Below are positions 1 through 6,437 of a stretch of DNA of 11,310 nucleotides, one piece after another. Made by a program: the position numbers and the translations under genes. Numbering within the stretch: position 1 is the stretch's first letter; every line of letters starts with the position of its first letter. Origin of the DNA: a bacterium (GTDB lineage Bacteria; Krumholzibacteriota; Krumholzibacteria; LZORAL124-64-63); contig VGXH01000023.1 of NCBI GenBank assembly GCA_016873405.1, positions 1-11,310 on the forward strand. The letters run 5' to 3'. The notes under the pieces are model-generated. The model was not told the origin of the DNA. It ran no database searches and saw only the letters and a list, made by a program, of their open reading frames with translations.

Positions 1-334
1 CTCTGGTTCCGGCCGCGGCCAGCGCCGAGTCCCAGTCCAGCCGGGCCAGGTCCCCGGAAATCGCCCGGAACCCCGGTCGGTTCCCGAATTCCCCCTGCAG
101 CAGGGCGTGCAGACGATGGTCCACCTCGACACAGGCCAGCGTGCGCGCTCCTTCCAGCAGGTGCACCGTCAACGCCCCGCCCCCGGCGCCCAGCTCCAGG
201 ATCTCGTCGCCGAGAGCCAGCGTGTCCGTCGCGATGGCGCGCGCCAGGTTGCCGTCGAGCAGGAAGTTCTGGCCCCGCCGTTTGACCGGTCGTATGCCGT
301 ACTGCCGCAGGAGTTCCTGCTGGCTGCGCGTCAT
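1..334 (-). CDS. ksgA: 16S rRNA (adenine(1518)-N6/adenine(1519)-N6)-dimethyltransferase KsgA/RsmA, N-terminal part (cut by window edge)
   Basis: This is the first 111 codons of an rRNA dimethyltransferase; the rest lies beyond position 1. The family uses S-adenosylmethionine to dimethylate two adjacent adenines near the 3' end of 16S rRNA, late in small-subunit assembly in the cytoplasm. Visible signatures are the N-terminal substrate-loop motif VKRRGQNFLLD (about residues 18-28), the SAM-binding motif I as ILELGAGGGALT (about 47-58), and the acidic residue in CVEVD after the next strand. The catalytic N-L-P-Y-type motif would lie in the missing part. The ATG at 334 shares ATGA with the tatD stop, so translation is probably coupled to tatD; no strong separate Shine-Dalgarno sequence is seen. 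It is the last gene visible in the ftsE-to-ksgA run, and tatD close to ksgA is a widespread neighbourhood. An Erm-type 23S methyltransferase shares the fold, but the GQNFL motif and the housekeeping context favour KsgA. Confidence 0.9.
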   Translation of the reverse strand, partial: MTRSQQELLRQYGIRPVKRRGQNFLLDGNLARAIATDTLALGDEILELGAGGGALTVHLLEGARTLACVEVDHRLHALLQGEFGNRPGFRAISGDLARLDWDSALAAAGTR

Positions 335-1137
335 GGCGGACCGGCCTGTCGCTCCCGGAACAGGGCGGCGAAGCCGGCATCGGTCCGCTGCTCCACGTCG
401 CCGGGATCCATTTGCAAGATCCCGGCCACCTTGTCAAGCACCAGCGGGAGCCGGGCCGGCTCGTTGCGCTCGCCGCGGTGCGGCACCGGCGGCAGCCACG
501 GCGCGTCGGTCTCCAGCAGCAGATGGTCGATGCCCGCGCGAACCACCATCGCCGGCAGGGTCGACTGCCGGTAGGTGACCATGCCGCCGATGCCCAGACG
601 CAGCCCGTGGTCGAGCGCCCAGTCCACGGCCGCTTCGTCCCCGCTGAAAGCGTGCAGCACGCCGCGACGGGGCGGCAGGCCGCAGGCATCCAGGAACGAC
701 ATGATCTCCGGCCAGGCGTCGCGGACGTGGAACACGACCGGCTTGCCGGCGGCCGCGGCCAGTTCCAGCTGGGCGGCCAGGGCGGCGCGCTGGGCCGGGC
801 GCGGCGAGAGGTCGCGGTAGAAGTCCAGGCCGATCTCGCCGATCGCCACCACGCGCGGGTCGGCAGCCAGCCGGCCCAGCTCCGCCAGCAGCGCCCGTCC
901 TTCGGCGTGCAGGCGGCCGTCCTGGTCCGCCAGCAGCCGGGCGTCGTGCGGATGCACGCCGACCGCGGCCCAGATGTCCGGCGCGCCGGCCGCCAAGGCC
1001 AGGGAGGCGCGGCTCGAGGCCAGGTCGTAGCCGACGTTCAGGAACCCGGTCACTCCGGCCGCCCGCGCGCGCGCCGCCACCGCCGGCCCTGCGCCCTCGA
1101 ATTCGCGGCGGTCGAGGTGGACGTGGCTGTCGATCAC
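331..1137 (-). CDS. tatD: TatD family metal-dependent hydrolase / DNase
   Basis: This cytoplasmic TIM-barrel metallo-hydrolase of the TatD family has 268 residues, a usual length (about 255-270). TatD proteins act as Mg/Mn-dependent 3'-5' exonucleases or DNases linked to DNA repair and turnover. The metal ligands are all visible: the HxH pair in IDSHVHLD (H5, H7), E101 in AIGEIGLD, H137 in VFHVRDA, H162 in LHAFSG and D211 in LETDAPWL. I chose the GTG at 1137 because it makes a GTGA overlap with the ricT stop, has a GGGGG run six bases upstream, and puts the first conserved motif at the N-terminus as in relatives. The alternative is the ATG at 1155, which adds six residues (274 in all) and a 22-nt overlap with ricT. 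The stop overlaps the ksgA start by 4 nt. Function is secure at family level; the exact substrate is not shown by sequence. Confidence 0.93.
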   Translation of the reverse strand: MIDSHVHLDRREFEGAGPAVAARARAAGVTGFLNVGYDLASSRASLALAAGAPDIWAAVGVHPHDARLLADQDGRLHAEGRALLAELGRLAADPRVVAIGEIGLDFYRDLSPRPAQRAALAAQLELAAAAGKPVVFHVRDAWPEIMSFLDACGLPPRRGVLHAFSGDEAAVDWALDHGLRLGIGGMVTYRQSTLPAMVVRAGIDHLLLETDAPWLPPVPHRGERNEPARLPLVLDKVAGILQMDPGDVEQRTDAGFAALFRERQAGPP

Positions 1138-2105
1138 CGCGGACCCCCGCAGCATCCGGAGCAGCCGTCCGCGTCCGGAGCGCCGCCCGGCGCGGACTCG
1201 CCCCAGCGCAAGCGGTCGGCCGGCCATTCGGCGAGGCTGCCGGGCTCGCGCCCATCGACCGTGACCACCTCGCGCAGGAGGTCCACCTGCCTGACGGTGG
1301 CCGGGCCGTCGGGGGTCCGCACCACGGCGCCGGTCCGCGGCAGGCGCTGGCGCGCCTCGCGGTACTGGGCGTCTTCGTAGGCCAGGCAGCACCGCAGCCG
1401 GCCGCAGGGACCGGACAGCTTGGCCGGGTTCAGGGGCAGCTGCTGCGTCTTGGCCATCTTGAGGGTGACCGGCACGAACTCGTGGAGGAACCCGGAGCAG
1501 CAGAACTCGCGACCGCACATCGCCAGGCCGCCCTGCAGGCGCGTCTGGTCGCGGACGCCGATCTGGCGCAATTCGATCCGCGCGCGATAGATGGCCGCCA
1601 GGTCGCGCACGAGTTCGCGGAAGTCGACCCGTCCGTCGGCCGTGAAGTAGAAGGTGATCTTGCGGCCGTCGTGCTGGCGTTCGACGGTCACCAGGTTCAT
1701 CTCCAGCCCCCGCCGGTCGATGTGGTCGACGCAGACCGACCACATCGCGTCCTCTTCGGCGCGCGCGGCCTCCAGCCGCGCCAGGTCCTGGGCGGTCGCC
1801 TTCTGCAGGACGCCCTGACGCCGCGCGACCGCCCACCATTCCGGCCGGCCCGCGCCGACGTAGGTGACGCGTCCGAGGTCGCGGCCCCGGTCCGCCTCGA
1901 CCAGGCAGTGGTCGCCGACCTGCAGCGCCACGCCCCGGCGGTTGTGGTAGTAGCCCTTGCGGCAACCCTTGAACCGCAGCAGGACCAGAGGCTCGTCGTC
2001 CGCGGGCGGCCCGGACGCCGCGGCGGCGGTCGCCGACGCGTCGGTGCGGGTCCGGGTGCCGGAACCTCGTCCCGCGGACCCGGCCCGGCCGCTATTGTCG
2101 CTCAT
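1134..2105 (-). CDS. ricT: PSP1 / RicT (YaaT) family regulatory iron-sulfur protein
   Basis: A 323-residue cytoplasmic protein with the PSP1 domain. In Bacillus subtilis the homologue RicT (YaaT) joins RicA and RicF in a complex carrying [4Fe-4S] clusters that assists RNase Y in mRNA maturation and affects development. The family hallmark is clear: a first cysteine group MCGREFCCSGF (C197, C202, C203), then FVPVTLKMAKTQ, then LNPAKLSGPCGRLRCCLAYE (C234, C239, C240). Residues 1-38 are a Ser/Gly/Thr/Ala-rich, probably disordered leader. The extreme C-terminus carries another cysteine cluster, CSGCCGG (C315, C318, C319), outside the PSP1 core. The ATG at 2105 overlaps the holB end by 14 nt. Its Shine-Dalgarno is weak: AGGA only 2 nt away, or GAGGGA about 11 nt away, so coupling to holB translation is likely. 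holB-ricT adjacency is conserved in Firmicutes and elsewhere. No ricA or ricF homologue is in the window, so the exact role here is inferred. Confidence 0.9.
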   Translation of the reverse strand: MSDNSGRAGSAGRGSGTRTRTDASATAAAASGPPADDEPLVLLRFKGCRKGYYHNRRGVALQVGDHCLVEADRGRDLGRVTYVGAGRPEWWAVARRQGVLQKATAQDLARLEAARAEEDAMWSVCVDHIDRRGLEMNLVTVERQHDGRKITFYFTADGRVDFRELVRDLAAIYRARIELRQIGVRDQTRLQGGLAMCGREFCCSGFLHEFVPVTLKMAKTQQLPLNPAKLSGPCGRLRCCLAYEDAQYREARQRLPRTGAVVRTPDGPATVRQVDLLREVVTVDGREPGSLAEWPADRLRWGESAPGGAPDADGCSGCCGGPR

Positions 2106-3261
2106 GGTCCTGCAGTCCCTCGAACAGCACGGCTGCCACCAGACCGAGGTTGAGATTGCGGCCGATCTCGCCGGCGGCGTCGTCGATGCGCGCCATGTCC
2201 GCCAGCAGCGCCGCCGTGGATCGCGCGGCGGCGACCCGCCTGACCGCGGCCGCGGCGGCCGGGAACCGCGGCTGCCAGTCGGCGCCTGCTTCACGGCAGG
2301 CCAGGGCGTCACTGTAATGGAGGTTCAGCAATTCGCACAAGCGGATGGCCCGGGCGCGGCGCTCGGCGGCGCCCTGCTCCCCGCCCGCGCCGCGACCGGC
2401 GGGCGGCGCCGCGAGCGCGTGCGAGAACACGCCACGGTGCAGTTCGTCGGCCGCGACGGCGGTCTGCCCGCGGGCCCCGTCGGCGATCCAGGCGAACAGG
2501 AGGCCCGCCCAGTCGGTCAGCGCCCGGGACTCGGGCTGCAGCAGCTCCCAGGCGAGCCGCGCGTTGCCCTGGGCCAGGCGGGCCGCCCACTGCGCCGCCG
2601 GCGGCTCGACGCCGTCGCGCCCGGCCAGGCGGGCCGCCAGCTGCTCGGCCGGCCACGGCTCGAAGCGGAGCTTCTGGCAGCGCGAGAGGATGGTCGGCAG
2701 CATCCCCTCGGTGCCGGGGCTGGTGAGCATGATGACGGTGTCGGCCGGCGGCTCCTCGAGGGTCTTGAGGAAGGCGTTCGCCGCCGCCGTGCCCAGCCGG
2801 TGGGCGTCGACGATGATCGCCACCTTCCACGCGCCCTGGAACGCGCGCAGGCGCGTGAAGCGGATCAGCGACCGGACGCTCAGTGGCCCGGGGTTCTCGG
2901 GGTCGCCGATGGCGACCTGCGCGGTCGCGGCTTCGGGCGAGCGCGCGAACGGCTCGGAGAGCTTCTGCTCGAGCAACGCGCGAGCCTCGGCCTCGGTCAC
3001 GGTCGCCGGCGCCGGGGCGATCAGGCGGATGTCCGGATGCTGGAAGCTGGCGGCCTTCACGCAGCTCTCGCACGGCGCGCCGTCCCGGCACGCCTGCGGG
3101 CCGCGGCAGTTGAGCAGGCGCGCGAACTCGAGCGCGGTGCCCTCCTTGCCCGAGCCCTCCGGACCGACCAGAAGCAGCGGCTGGGCCAGGCGGTCGCGAT
3201 CGCGCAGCCGAACCAGGCGGGCCAGCATCGCGTCGCGGGCGATGAACGGAGAGATCGGCAC
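2092..3261 (-). CDS. holB: DNA polymerase III delta' subunit (clamp-loader subunit)
   Basis: A 389-residue AAA+ protein of the clamp loader, which with DnaX (tau/gamma) and delta opens the sliding clamp and places it on primed DNA. It shows a P-loop-like GPEGSGKE (residues 33-40), a four-cysteine zinc module (C52, C58, C64, C67), a Walker-B-position strand WKVAIIVDAHRLG (145-157), the sensor-like LKTLEEPP (165-172), and the SRC motif in LPTILSRCQKLRF (188-200), whose arginine completes a neighbour's ATP site. The P-loop has glutamate where an ATPase has Ser/Thr after GK, which fits delta', a subunit that normally does not hydrolyse ATP. The start is GTG at 3261, preceded by GGGAG five bases upstream; the next in-frame Met (residue 12) would cut into the conserved N-terminus. 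It overlaps ricT by 14 nt and follows the envC stop after 77 bp. A DnaX assignment is less likely because the C-terminal part is short and the P-loop is altered. Confidence 0.92.
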   Translation of the reverse strand: MPISPFIARDAMLARLVRLRDRDRLAQPLLLVGPEGSGKEGTALEFARLLNCRGPQACRDGAPCESCVKAASFQHPDIRLIAPAPATVTEAEARALLEQKLSEPFARSPEAATAQVAIGDPENPGPLSVRSLIRFTRLRAFQGAWKVAIIVDAHRLGTAAANAFLKTLEEPPADTVIMLTSPGTEGMLPTILSRCQKLRFEPWPAEQLAARLAGRDGVEPPAAQWAARLAQGNARLAWELLQPESRALTDWAGLLFAWIADGARGQTAVAADELHRGVFSHALAAPPAGRGAGGEQGAAERRARAIRLCELLNLHYSDALACREAGADWQPRFPAAAAAVRRVAAARSTAALLADMARIDDAAGEIGRNLNLGLVAAVLFEGLQDHERQ

Positions 3262-3338
3262 GCGGGCTCCCGGGGAACGGCCGCCAGGCCGGCCTGACGG
3301 TGGCGCGGCCGCTGGGCGCCCACCCGCGCCGCGGCCGC
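3262..3338 (-). other. Structured 77-bp gap between envC and holB (two potential stem-loops)
   Basis: This is the only sizeable gap in the ftsE-to-ksgA run. In the sense RNA, two copies of GCGGCCGC (3331-3338 and 3305-3312) can pair as an 8-bp stem with an 18-nt loop that itself contains the palindrome GGGCGCCC (3314-3321). A second near-perfect inverted repeat at 3281-3300 folds as an 8-bp stem with one G-U wobble and a CCGG loop. The holB Shine-Dalgarno (3267-3271) and GTG follow directly. No T-run follows either stem, so a Rho-independent terminator is not supported. The structures could affect mRNA processing or holB translation, or could simply reflect high GC content. Confidence 0.4.
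3267..3271 (-). promoter_or_regulatory. Ribosome binding site deciding the GTG start of holB
   Basis: GGGAG lies five bases upstream of the GTG at 3261. It supports this GTG over the longer upstream extension of the open frame and over the internal Met at residue 12. Confidence 0.6.
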
Positions 3339-4574
3339 TCAGCGGGAGCGCAACCAGTCGGCGGGGTCCAGCGGCGTGCGGCCGTGCCGGACCTCGAAGT
3401 AGAGCTGGGACGGGTCGCCGGCGCCGGGTCCGCCGACCTCGGCGATCACCTGTCCCTGGGCCACCTCGGCGCCGCGCGGAACGAAGACCCCGTCCAGGTA
3501 GGCGTAGAGCGTGTAGTAGCCCTCTCCATGGTCCAGGATAACGCATCGGCCGAAGCCGGGCAAATGGTCGCTGAACTCGACGCGGCCGGCCCCGACCGCC
3601 GCCACGGGCGCCCCCGGCGCGGCGCTGATGTTGATGCCGTTGTTCAGCGTCACGGTCTTGAACCGGGGATGGACCGAGCGCCCGAAGGCGCGCAGGATCT
3701 CGCCCCGCACCGGCCACTCCAGGCGGCCGGCCAGCTGCGCCCCCGGCTCGGCCTGGCCCGTGAGCATGGGCGGAGGCGACTGCCGACGTCGGTCCTCGAG
3801 GTCTTCCAGCACGTGGTTGAGCTTCTGCTCGTTCAGCGACAGCTCCAGCAGGCGGTTGTTGACGCCCCGGCGGCGGTCGTCGAGCTGGCGCAACGAGGCC
3901 ACCTGCTCGGCCTGCAGCCCCTGCAGGCGCTGGTTCTGCTGCGAACTCTCCTCGCGGGTCTGACGGATCTCGTTCAGCGCCGCCTCCAGGTCTCGGCGTT
4001 CACGCATCACCGCCTGGCCCTCGTCGCGCGTGCGCTCGACCAGGCCCGCGTTCAACCGCGCCAGCGTGCGCTCGAGGCGCACGGTGGCCATCAGGCCCGA
4101 GAAGCTGCGCGCGGTGAGGATCATCTCCAGGTCGCTGCGCTGTCCGCGCAGGTAGAGCCGGCGCAGGCTGAGCGCGAGCGCCGCGCGCCGGCCGTCGTAG
4201 GTGTCGACACGGTTCGCCAGTTCCACCTCGAGGCGCCGGCTCTCGGCCAGCAGCAGCGATTCCTTCCGCACCATGCCGCCCATCAGCCGCTGGGTGGCGT
4301 CGATCTCCTCGGCGATCGCCTCGTGGTCGCGGCGCGCCTCGGCGGCCTGCGCGTTGAGGCTGCGGATCAGGTCCTGCTGGCGCCTGATCTCCGCGCGCAC
4401 CTTCTCGAGCTGGAGGGCGTTGTCCGGCGCGGCGCCGACGGTTGCGTTCGACGCGGTCGGCTGCGATCGGTCGGACTGGGCGCCCGCCCCGGCGGCCGCT
4501 GCGACGGCCAGCAGCGACGCGGCCGCCAGTGCGACCGCACGCGACGCCTTCGCCGACAGGCGATGCAGGCGCAT
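3339..4574 (-). CDS. envC: EnvC-like murein hydrolase activator (coiled coil plus degenerate LytM/M23 domain)
   Basis: A 411-residue exported protein, close to E. coli EnvC in length and layout. Residues 1-32 look like a Sec signal peptide (basic start, Ala/Leu/Val core, cleavage probably after AGA before QSD). Residues about 52-265 are Glu/Arg/Leu-rich, heptad-like coiled coil. Residues about 286-411 form a LytM/M23 fold beginning WPVRGEILRAFG. All catalytic positions are changed: N311 and N315 replace the first-motif His and Asp, Y359 replaces the His of YAHL, and Q390 and Y392 replace both His of HxHFE. So it is unlikely to be a peptidase. In E. coli, EnvC docks on FtsX and activates the amidases AmiA and AmiB at the septum. 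The same partnership is inferred here because the gene follows ftsE-ftsX, overlapping the ftsX stop by one base (TGATG). An AGGAG lies nine bases before the ATG at 4574. No amidase gene is in the window. Confidence 0.88.
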   Translation of the reverse strand: MRLHRLSAKASRAVALAAASLLAVAAAAGAGAQSDRSQPTASNATVGAAPDNALQLEKVRAEIRRQQDLIRSLNAQAAEARRDHEAIAEEIDATQRLMGGMVRKESLLLAESRRLEVELANRVDTYDGRRAALALSLRRLYLRGQRSDLEMILTARSFSGLMATVRLERTLARLNAGLVERTRDEGQAVMRERRDLEAALNEIRQTREESSQQNQRLQGLQAEQVASLRQLDDRRRGVNNRLLELSLNEQKLNHVLEDLEDRRRQSPPPMLTGQAEPGAQLAGRLEWPVRGEILRAFGRSVHPRFKTVTLNNGINISAAPGAPVAAVGAGRVEFSDHLPGFGRCVILDHGEGYYTLYAYLDGVFVPRGAEVAQGQVIAEVGGPGAGDPSQLYFEVRHGRTPLDPADWLRSR

Positions 4575-5458
4575 CAGATATCGCTCCTGAGGGTCAGGTA
4601 CTTGCGCATCGCCGCCCAGCTGCCGATCAGTCCGAGCAGCACGCAGAAGGCGACGAAGCCCGCCGTCTGCGCCGCCGTGAAGAAGACCATGCCGCCGAGA
4701 CTGGCGCCCAGCAGCCGTCCGCAGACCAGCAGCAGCGTCATGGCCAGGATCCCGGCCAGCAGCCCCTGGATCATGCCTTCGCACAGGAACGGCGTGCGGA
4801 TGAAGGCGTTGGTCGCGCCCACCAGCTTCTGGATCTGGATGATGCGCGAACTCGACGCGATGGTCAGCTTGACCGTGTTGGAAATGACGAAGATCGCCGC
4901 CAGGAAGACCAGCAGGCCCACCACCAGCGAGGCCATCTGGAAGCGGAAGGTCCAGAGCTCGAGCGCCTCGACCCAGTCCTGGTTGAACAGGATCTCCGAC
5001 ACCTCCGCCCAGCGCGCCACTTCGTCCCTGATCGCGCGAACGGATTGGGGATCCCGCGCGCCGGCCGTGAACGTGACGTGGTAGGAGGAGGGCAGGGGGT
5101 TGCGGTCCAGCAGGTCGAGCAGGGGCGCGTCGTCCCCCAGCTGCCGGCGGAACTCGGCCAGGGCGGCCTCGCTGTCGATCCAGGCCACCTCGTCCACGCC
5201 GGGGATGGCCAGCAGGCGCGGCCGCAGCTCCGCCAACTGCTCGGCCGGGACGTCGTCCCGCAGATAGACGCGCAGGTCCAGCCCCCCGCGGGCGCTCTCC
5301 AGAACGGCGCCGAGGTTCAGCGTCACGAGCGTCAGCGCCGCCAGCACCAGAAGGGCCGAGGCCATGATCAGGATCGTGACACCCGTGGTCAGCTTCCGCC
5401 GGCGGAAGCCGGCCAGCGACTCGGCGGCCAGATAGCGCATCTGCGCCCGGTTAGGCAT
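4574..5458 (-). CDS. ftsX: Cell division permease-like protein FtsX
   Basis: A 294-residue inner-membrane partner of FtsE. FtsX carries ATP-driven conformational change across the membrane to periplasmic activators of peptidoglycan hydrolases at the division site. The expected topology is visible: a short cytoplasmic N-terminus rich in Arg/Lys (FRRRKL), TM1 at about 24-50, a large extracytoplasmic loop at about 51-170 (with [11 protein letters not shown] and the W-I-D-S segment), TM2 at about 175-198, a cytoplasmic loop with the conserved segment [22 protein letters not shown] (split as [15 protein letters not shown] and FIRTPF), TM3 at about 227-250 and TM4 at about 263-283. ATG at 5458 overlaps the ftsE stop by 8 nt, and AGGGAG lies seven bases upstream. 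The stop shares one base with the envC start. The best-conserved parts match FtsX rather than LolC/MacB-type permeases, which are longer. Confidence 0.95.
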   Translation of the reverse strand: MPNRAQMRYLAAESLAGFRRRKLTTGVTILIMASALLVLAALTLVTLNLGAVLESARGGLDLRVYLRDDVPAEQLAELRPRLLAIPGVDEVAWIDSEAALAEFRRQLGDDAPLLDLLDRNPLPSSYHVTFTAGARDPQSVRAIRDEVARWAEVSEILFNQDWVEALELWTFRFQMASLVVGLLVFLAAIFVISNTVKLTIASSSRIIQIQKLVGATNAFIRTPFLCEGMIQGLLAGILAMTLLLVCGRLLGASLGGMVFFTAAQTAGFVAFCVLLGLIGSWAAMRKYLTLRSDI

Positions 5459-6281
5459 GGGCGGGCTCCCTGCGCGCGGACCCGGCGGCCCCGGCCGCCG
5501 CGCCCGCCGGCGCGCGGTACATGTGGTCGGCCAGGCTGGCCGTGCGGTCGACGGCGCGCCGCCGCTCGTCCGAGCGCAGGCGGCCGCCCTCGACGACCAG
5601 CACGCGCTGGCCGAAGGTCTTGACGATCTCGTGGTCGTGCGTCGAGAAGAACACGCACGTGCCGGCGTCGTTGACGCGGAACAGCAGGTCGATGATCTCC
5701 TGCGCGGTGGCCGGATCGAGGTTGCCGGTGGGCTCGTCCGCGAGCAGGATCTTGGGGCTGTTGACCATCGCGCGCGCAATGGCCACGCGTTGCTGTTCGC
5801 CCCCCGAGAGCTGGCACGGGAGCCGGTGCCGTTTGTCGTAGAGCCCGACCTGCGTCAGCACGCGCGTGACGTTCTGCATGATCAGGCGGTGCGGCTGGCC
5901 CACCACGAGCTGCGCGAAGGCGATGTTCGCCTCGACGCTGCGGTCCTCGAGCAGGCGGAAGTCCTGGAAGACGAACCCGATCTCGCGACGCAGTTCCGGG
6001 ATGCGGCTGCGGTTCATGCGCGAGGCGGGCATGCCGCGGACGATGACCTGTCCCCGGGTGGGGAAGGCATCCATCGCGATCAGGCGCAGGATGCTGCTCT
6101 TGCCGGCGCCGCTCGGTCCGGTCACGCACACGAACTCGCCGTTGGTCACCGAGAAGGTCACGTCCGCGAGCGCCTTCTGGTCGTCGTACTGCAGGTCCAC
6201 GTGGTGGAAGCTGATGATCGTGCGCGAGTCCGGCGGCGCGCCGGCGGCGGCGGCGGGACGGTCCGGTCGTCGGGTGGCCAA
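5451..6281 (-). CDS. ftsE: Cell division ATP-binding protein FtsE
   Basis: The ABC-type ATPase of the FtsEX complex sits on the cytoplasmic face of the membrane; its ATP cycle drives FtsX and so the septal hydrolase activators. From the TTG start it has 276 residues, against about 220-230 for typical FtsE. The ABC core runs from about residue 21 to 240: Walker [10 protein letters not shown] (55-63), Q-loop VFQDFRLL (104-111), signature [15 protein letters not shown] (158-172), Walker [13 protein letters not shown] (178-189) and switch His in STHDH (213-217). The core is preceded by about 20 Arg/Pro/Ala residues and followed by about 35 Ala/Gly/Arg-rich residues, which account for the extra length. 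No ATG or GTG in frame precedes the core at a suitable place. TTG at 6281 has AGGGGG six bases upstream, so this start is favoured. It is the first gene of the ftsE-to-ksgA run and diverges from the glycosyltransferase gene. Confidence 0.94.
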   Translation of the reverse strand: MATRRPDRPAAAAGAPPDSRTIISFHHVDLQYDDQKALADVTFSVTNGEFVCVTGPSGAGKSSILRLIAMDAFPTRGQVIVRGMPASRMNRSRIPELRREIGFVFQDFRLLEDRSVEANIAFAQLVVGQPHRLIMQNVTRVLTQVGLYDKRHRLPCQLSGGEQQRVAIARAMVNSPKILLADEPTGNLDPATAQEIIDLLFRVNDAGTCVFFSTHDHEIVKTFGQRVLVVEGGRLRSDERRRAVDRTASLADHMYRAPAGAAAGAAGSARREPAHA

Positions 6282-6287
6282 GCGATT

Positions 6288-6293
6288 CCCCCT
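6288..6293 (-). promoter_or_regulatory. Ribosome binding site deciding the TTG start of ftsE
   Basis: AGGGGG is placed six bases before the TTG at 6281. The frame has no ATG or GTG near the expected N-terminus, so this site carries the start call. An ATG at 6303 lies in another frame and is not the ftsE start. Confidence 0.65.
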
Positions 6294-6371
6294 GCGTGAA
6301 CATGGCGACGGTCGAAGGCCGGCACCGGTGCGGAGCGGCTCCCCGGTTCGGCGGCGGTTCGGCCCCGGATT

Positions 6372-6387
6372 TGCACGATCCGTGCCC
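6372..6387 (-). promoter_or_regulatory. Putative sigma-54 (-24/-12) promoter upstream of ftsE
   Basis: Read on the minus strand the site is GGGCACGGATCGTGCA. Against the sigma-54 consensus TGGCACGRNNNTTGCW it matches 11 of 13 specified positions, including the essential GG and GC dinucleotides separated by 10 bases. A transcript would begin near 6361, giving a leader of about 80 nt before the ftsE TTG. The core GCACG-ATC-CGTGC is also an inverted repeat, so it could equally be an operator or a chance match in GC-rich DNA. No enhancer-binding protein gene is present in the window. Confidence 0.3.
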
Positions 6388-6423
6388 GAACGCGGCCGAG
6401 ACCGTCCCCCGTCCCGGGTTCCC

Positions 6424-6430
6424 AGAGAGG
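6424..6430 (+). promoter_or_regulatory. Ribosome binding site deciding the TTG start of the glycosyltransferase gene
   Basis: AGAGAGG stands seven bases before the TTG at 6438. The nearest in-frame ATG (residue 10) falls inside the first conserved strand, so the TTG start is needed for a complete fold. Confidence 0.6.
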
Positions 6431-6437
6431 TAGTCGC

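Larger units (their letters stand above)
6282..6437. promoter_or_regulatory. Divergent intergenic region between ftsE and the glycosyltransferase gene
   Basis: This is the only divergent gap in the window and must hold the promoter of the plus-strand gene and probably that of the ftsE run. I see no convincing sigma-70 -35/-10 pair in either direction; the stretch is GC-rich. The one recognisable element is a sigma-54-like site at 6372-6387 on the minus strand, listed separately. Short Shine-Dalgarno sequences lie at both edges. Confidence 0.55.

Noticed and set aside
1138..1155. ATG at 1155 as the tatD start
   Set aside because: Possible, but it has a weaker ribosome site. The GTG at 1137 has a better Shine-Dalgarno, makes the GTGA overlap and matches the family N-terminus.
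3281..3338. Rho-independent terminator after envC
   Set aside because: Stem-loops are present, but no T-run follows on the sense strand, so I list only a structured region.
3300..5084. Long open frame of 594 codons on the plus strand opposite envC and ftsX
   Set aside because: It reads antisense through two well-recognised genes. Its translation is Arg/Gln/Ala-rich without domain motifs, as expected for shadow frames in GC-rich DNA.
5389..6303. Minus-strand frame starting with an ATG at 6303, just upstream of ftsE
   Set aside because: It is in a different frame from the ABC ATPase motifs and gives an Arg-rich product. The AGGGGG site fits the TTG at 6281 in the correct frame.
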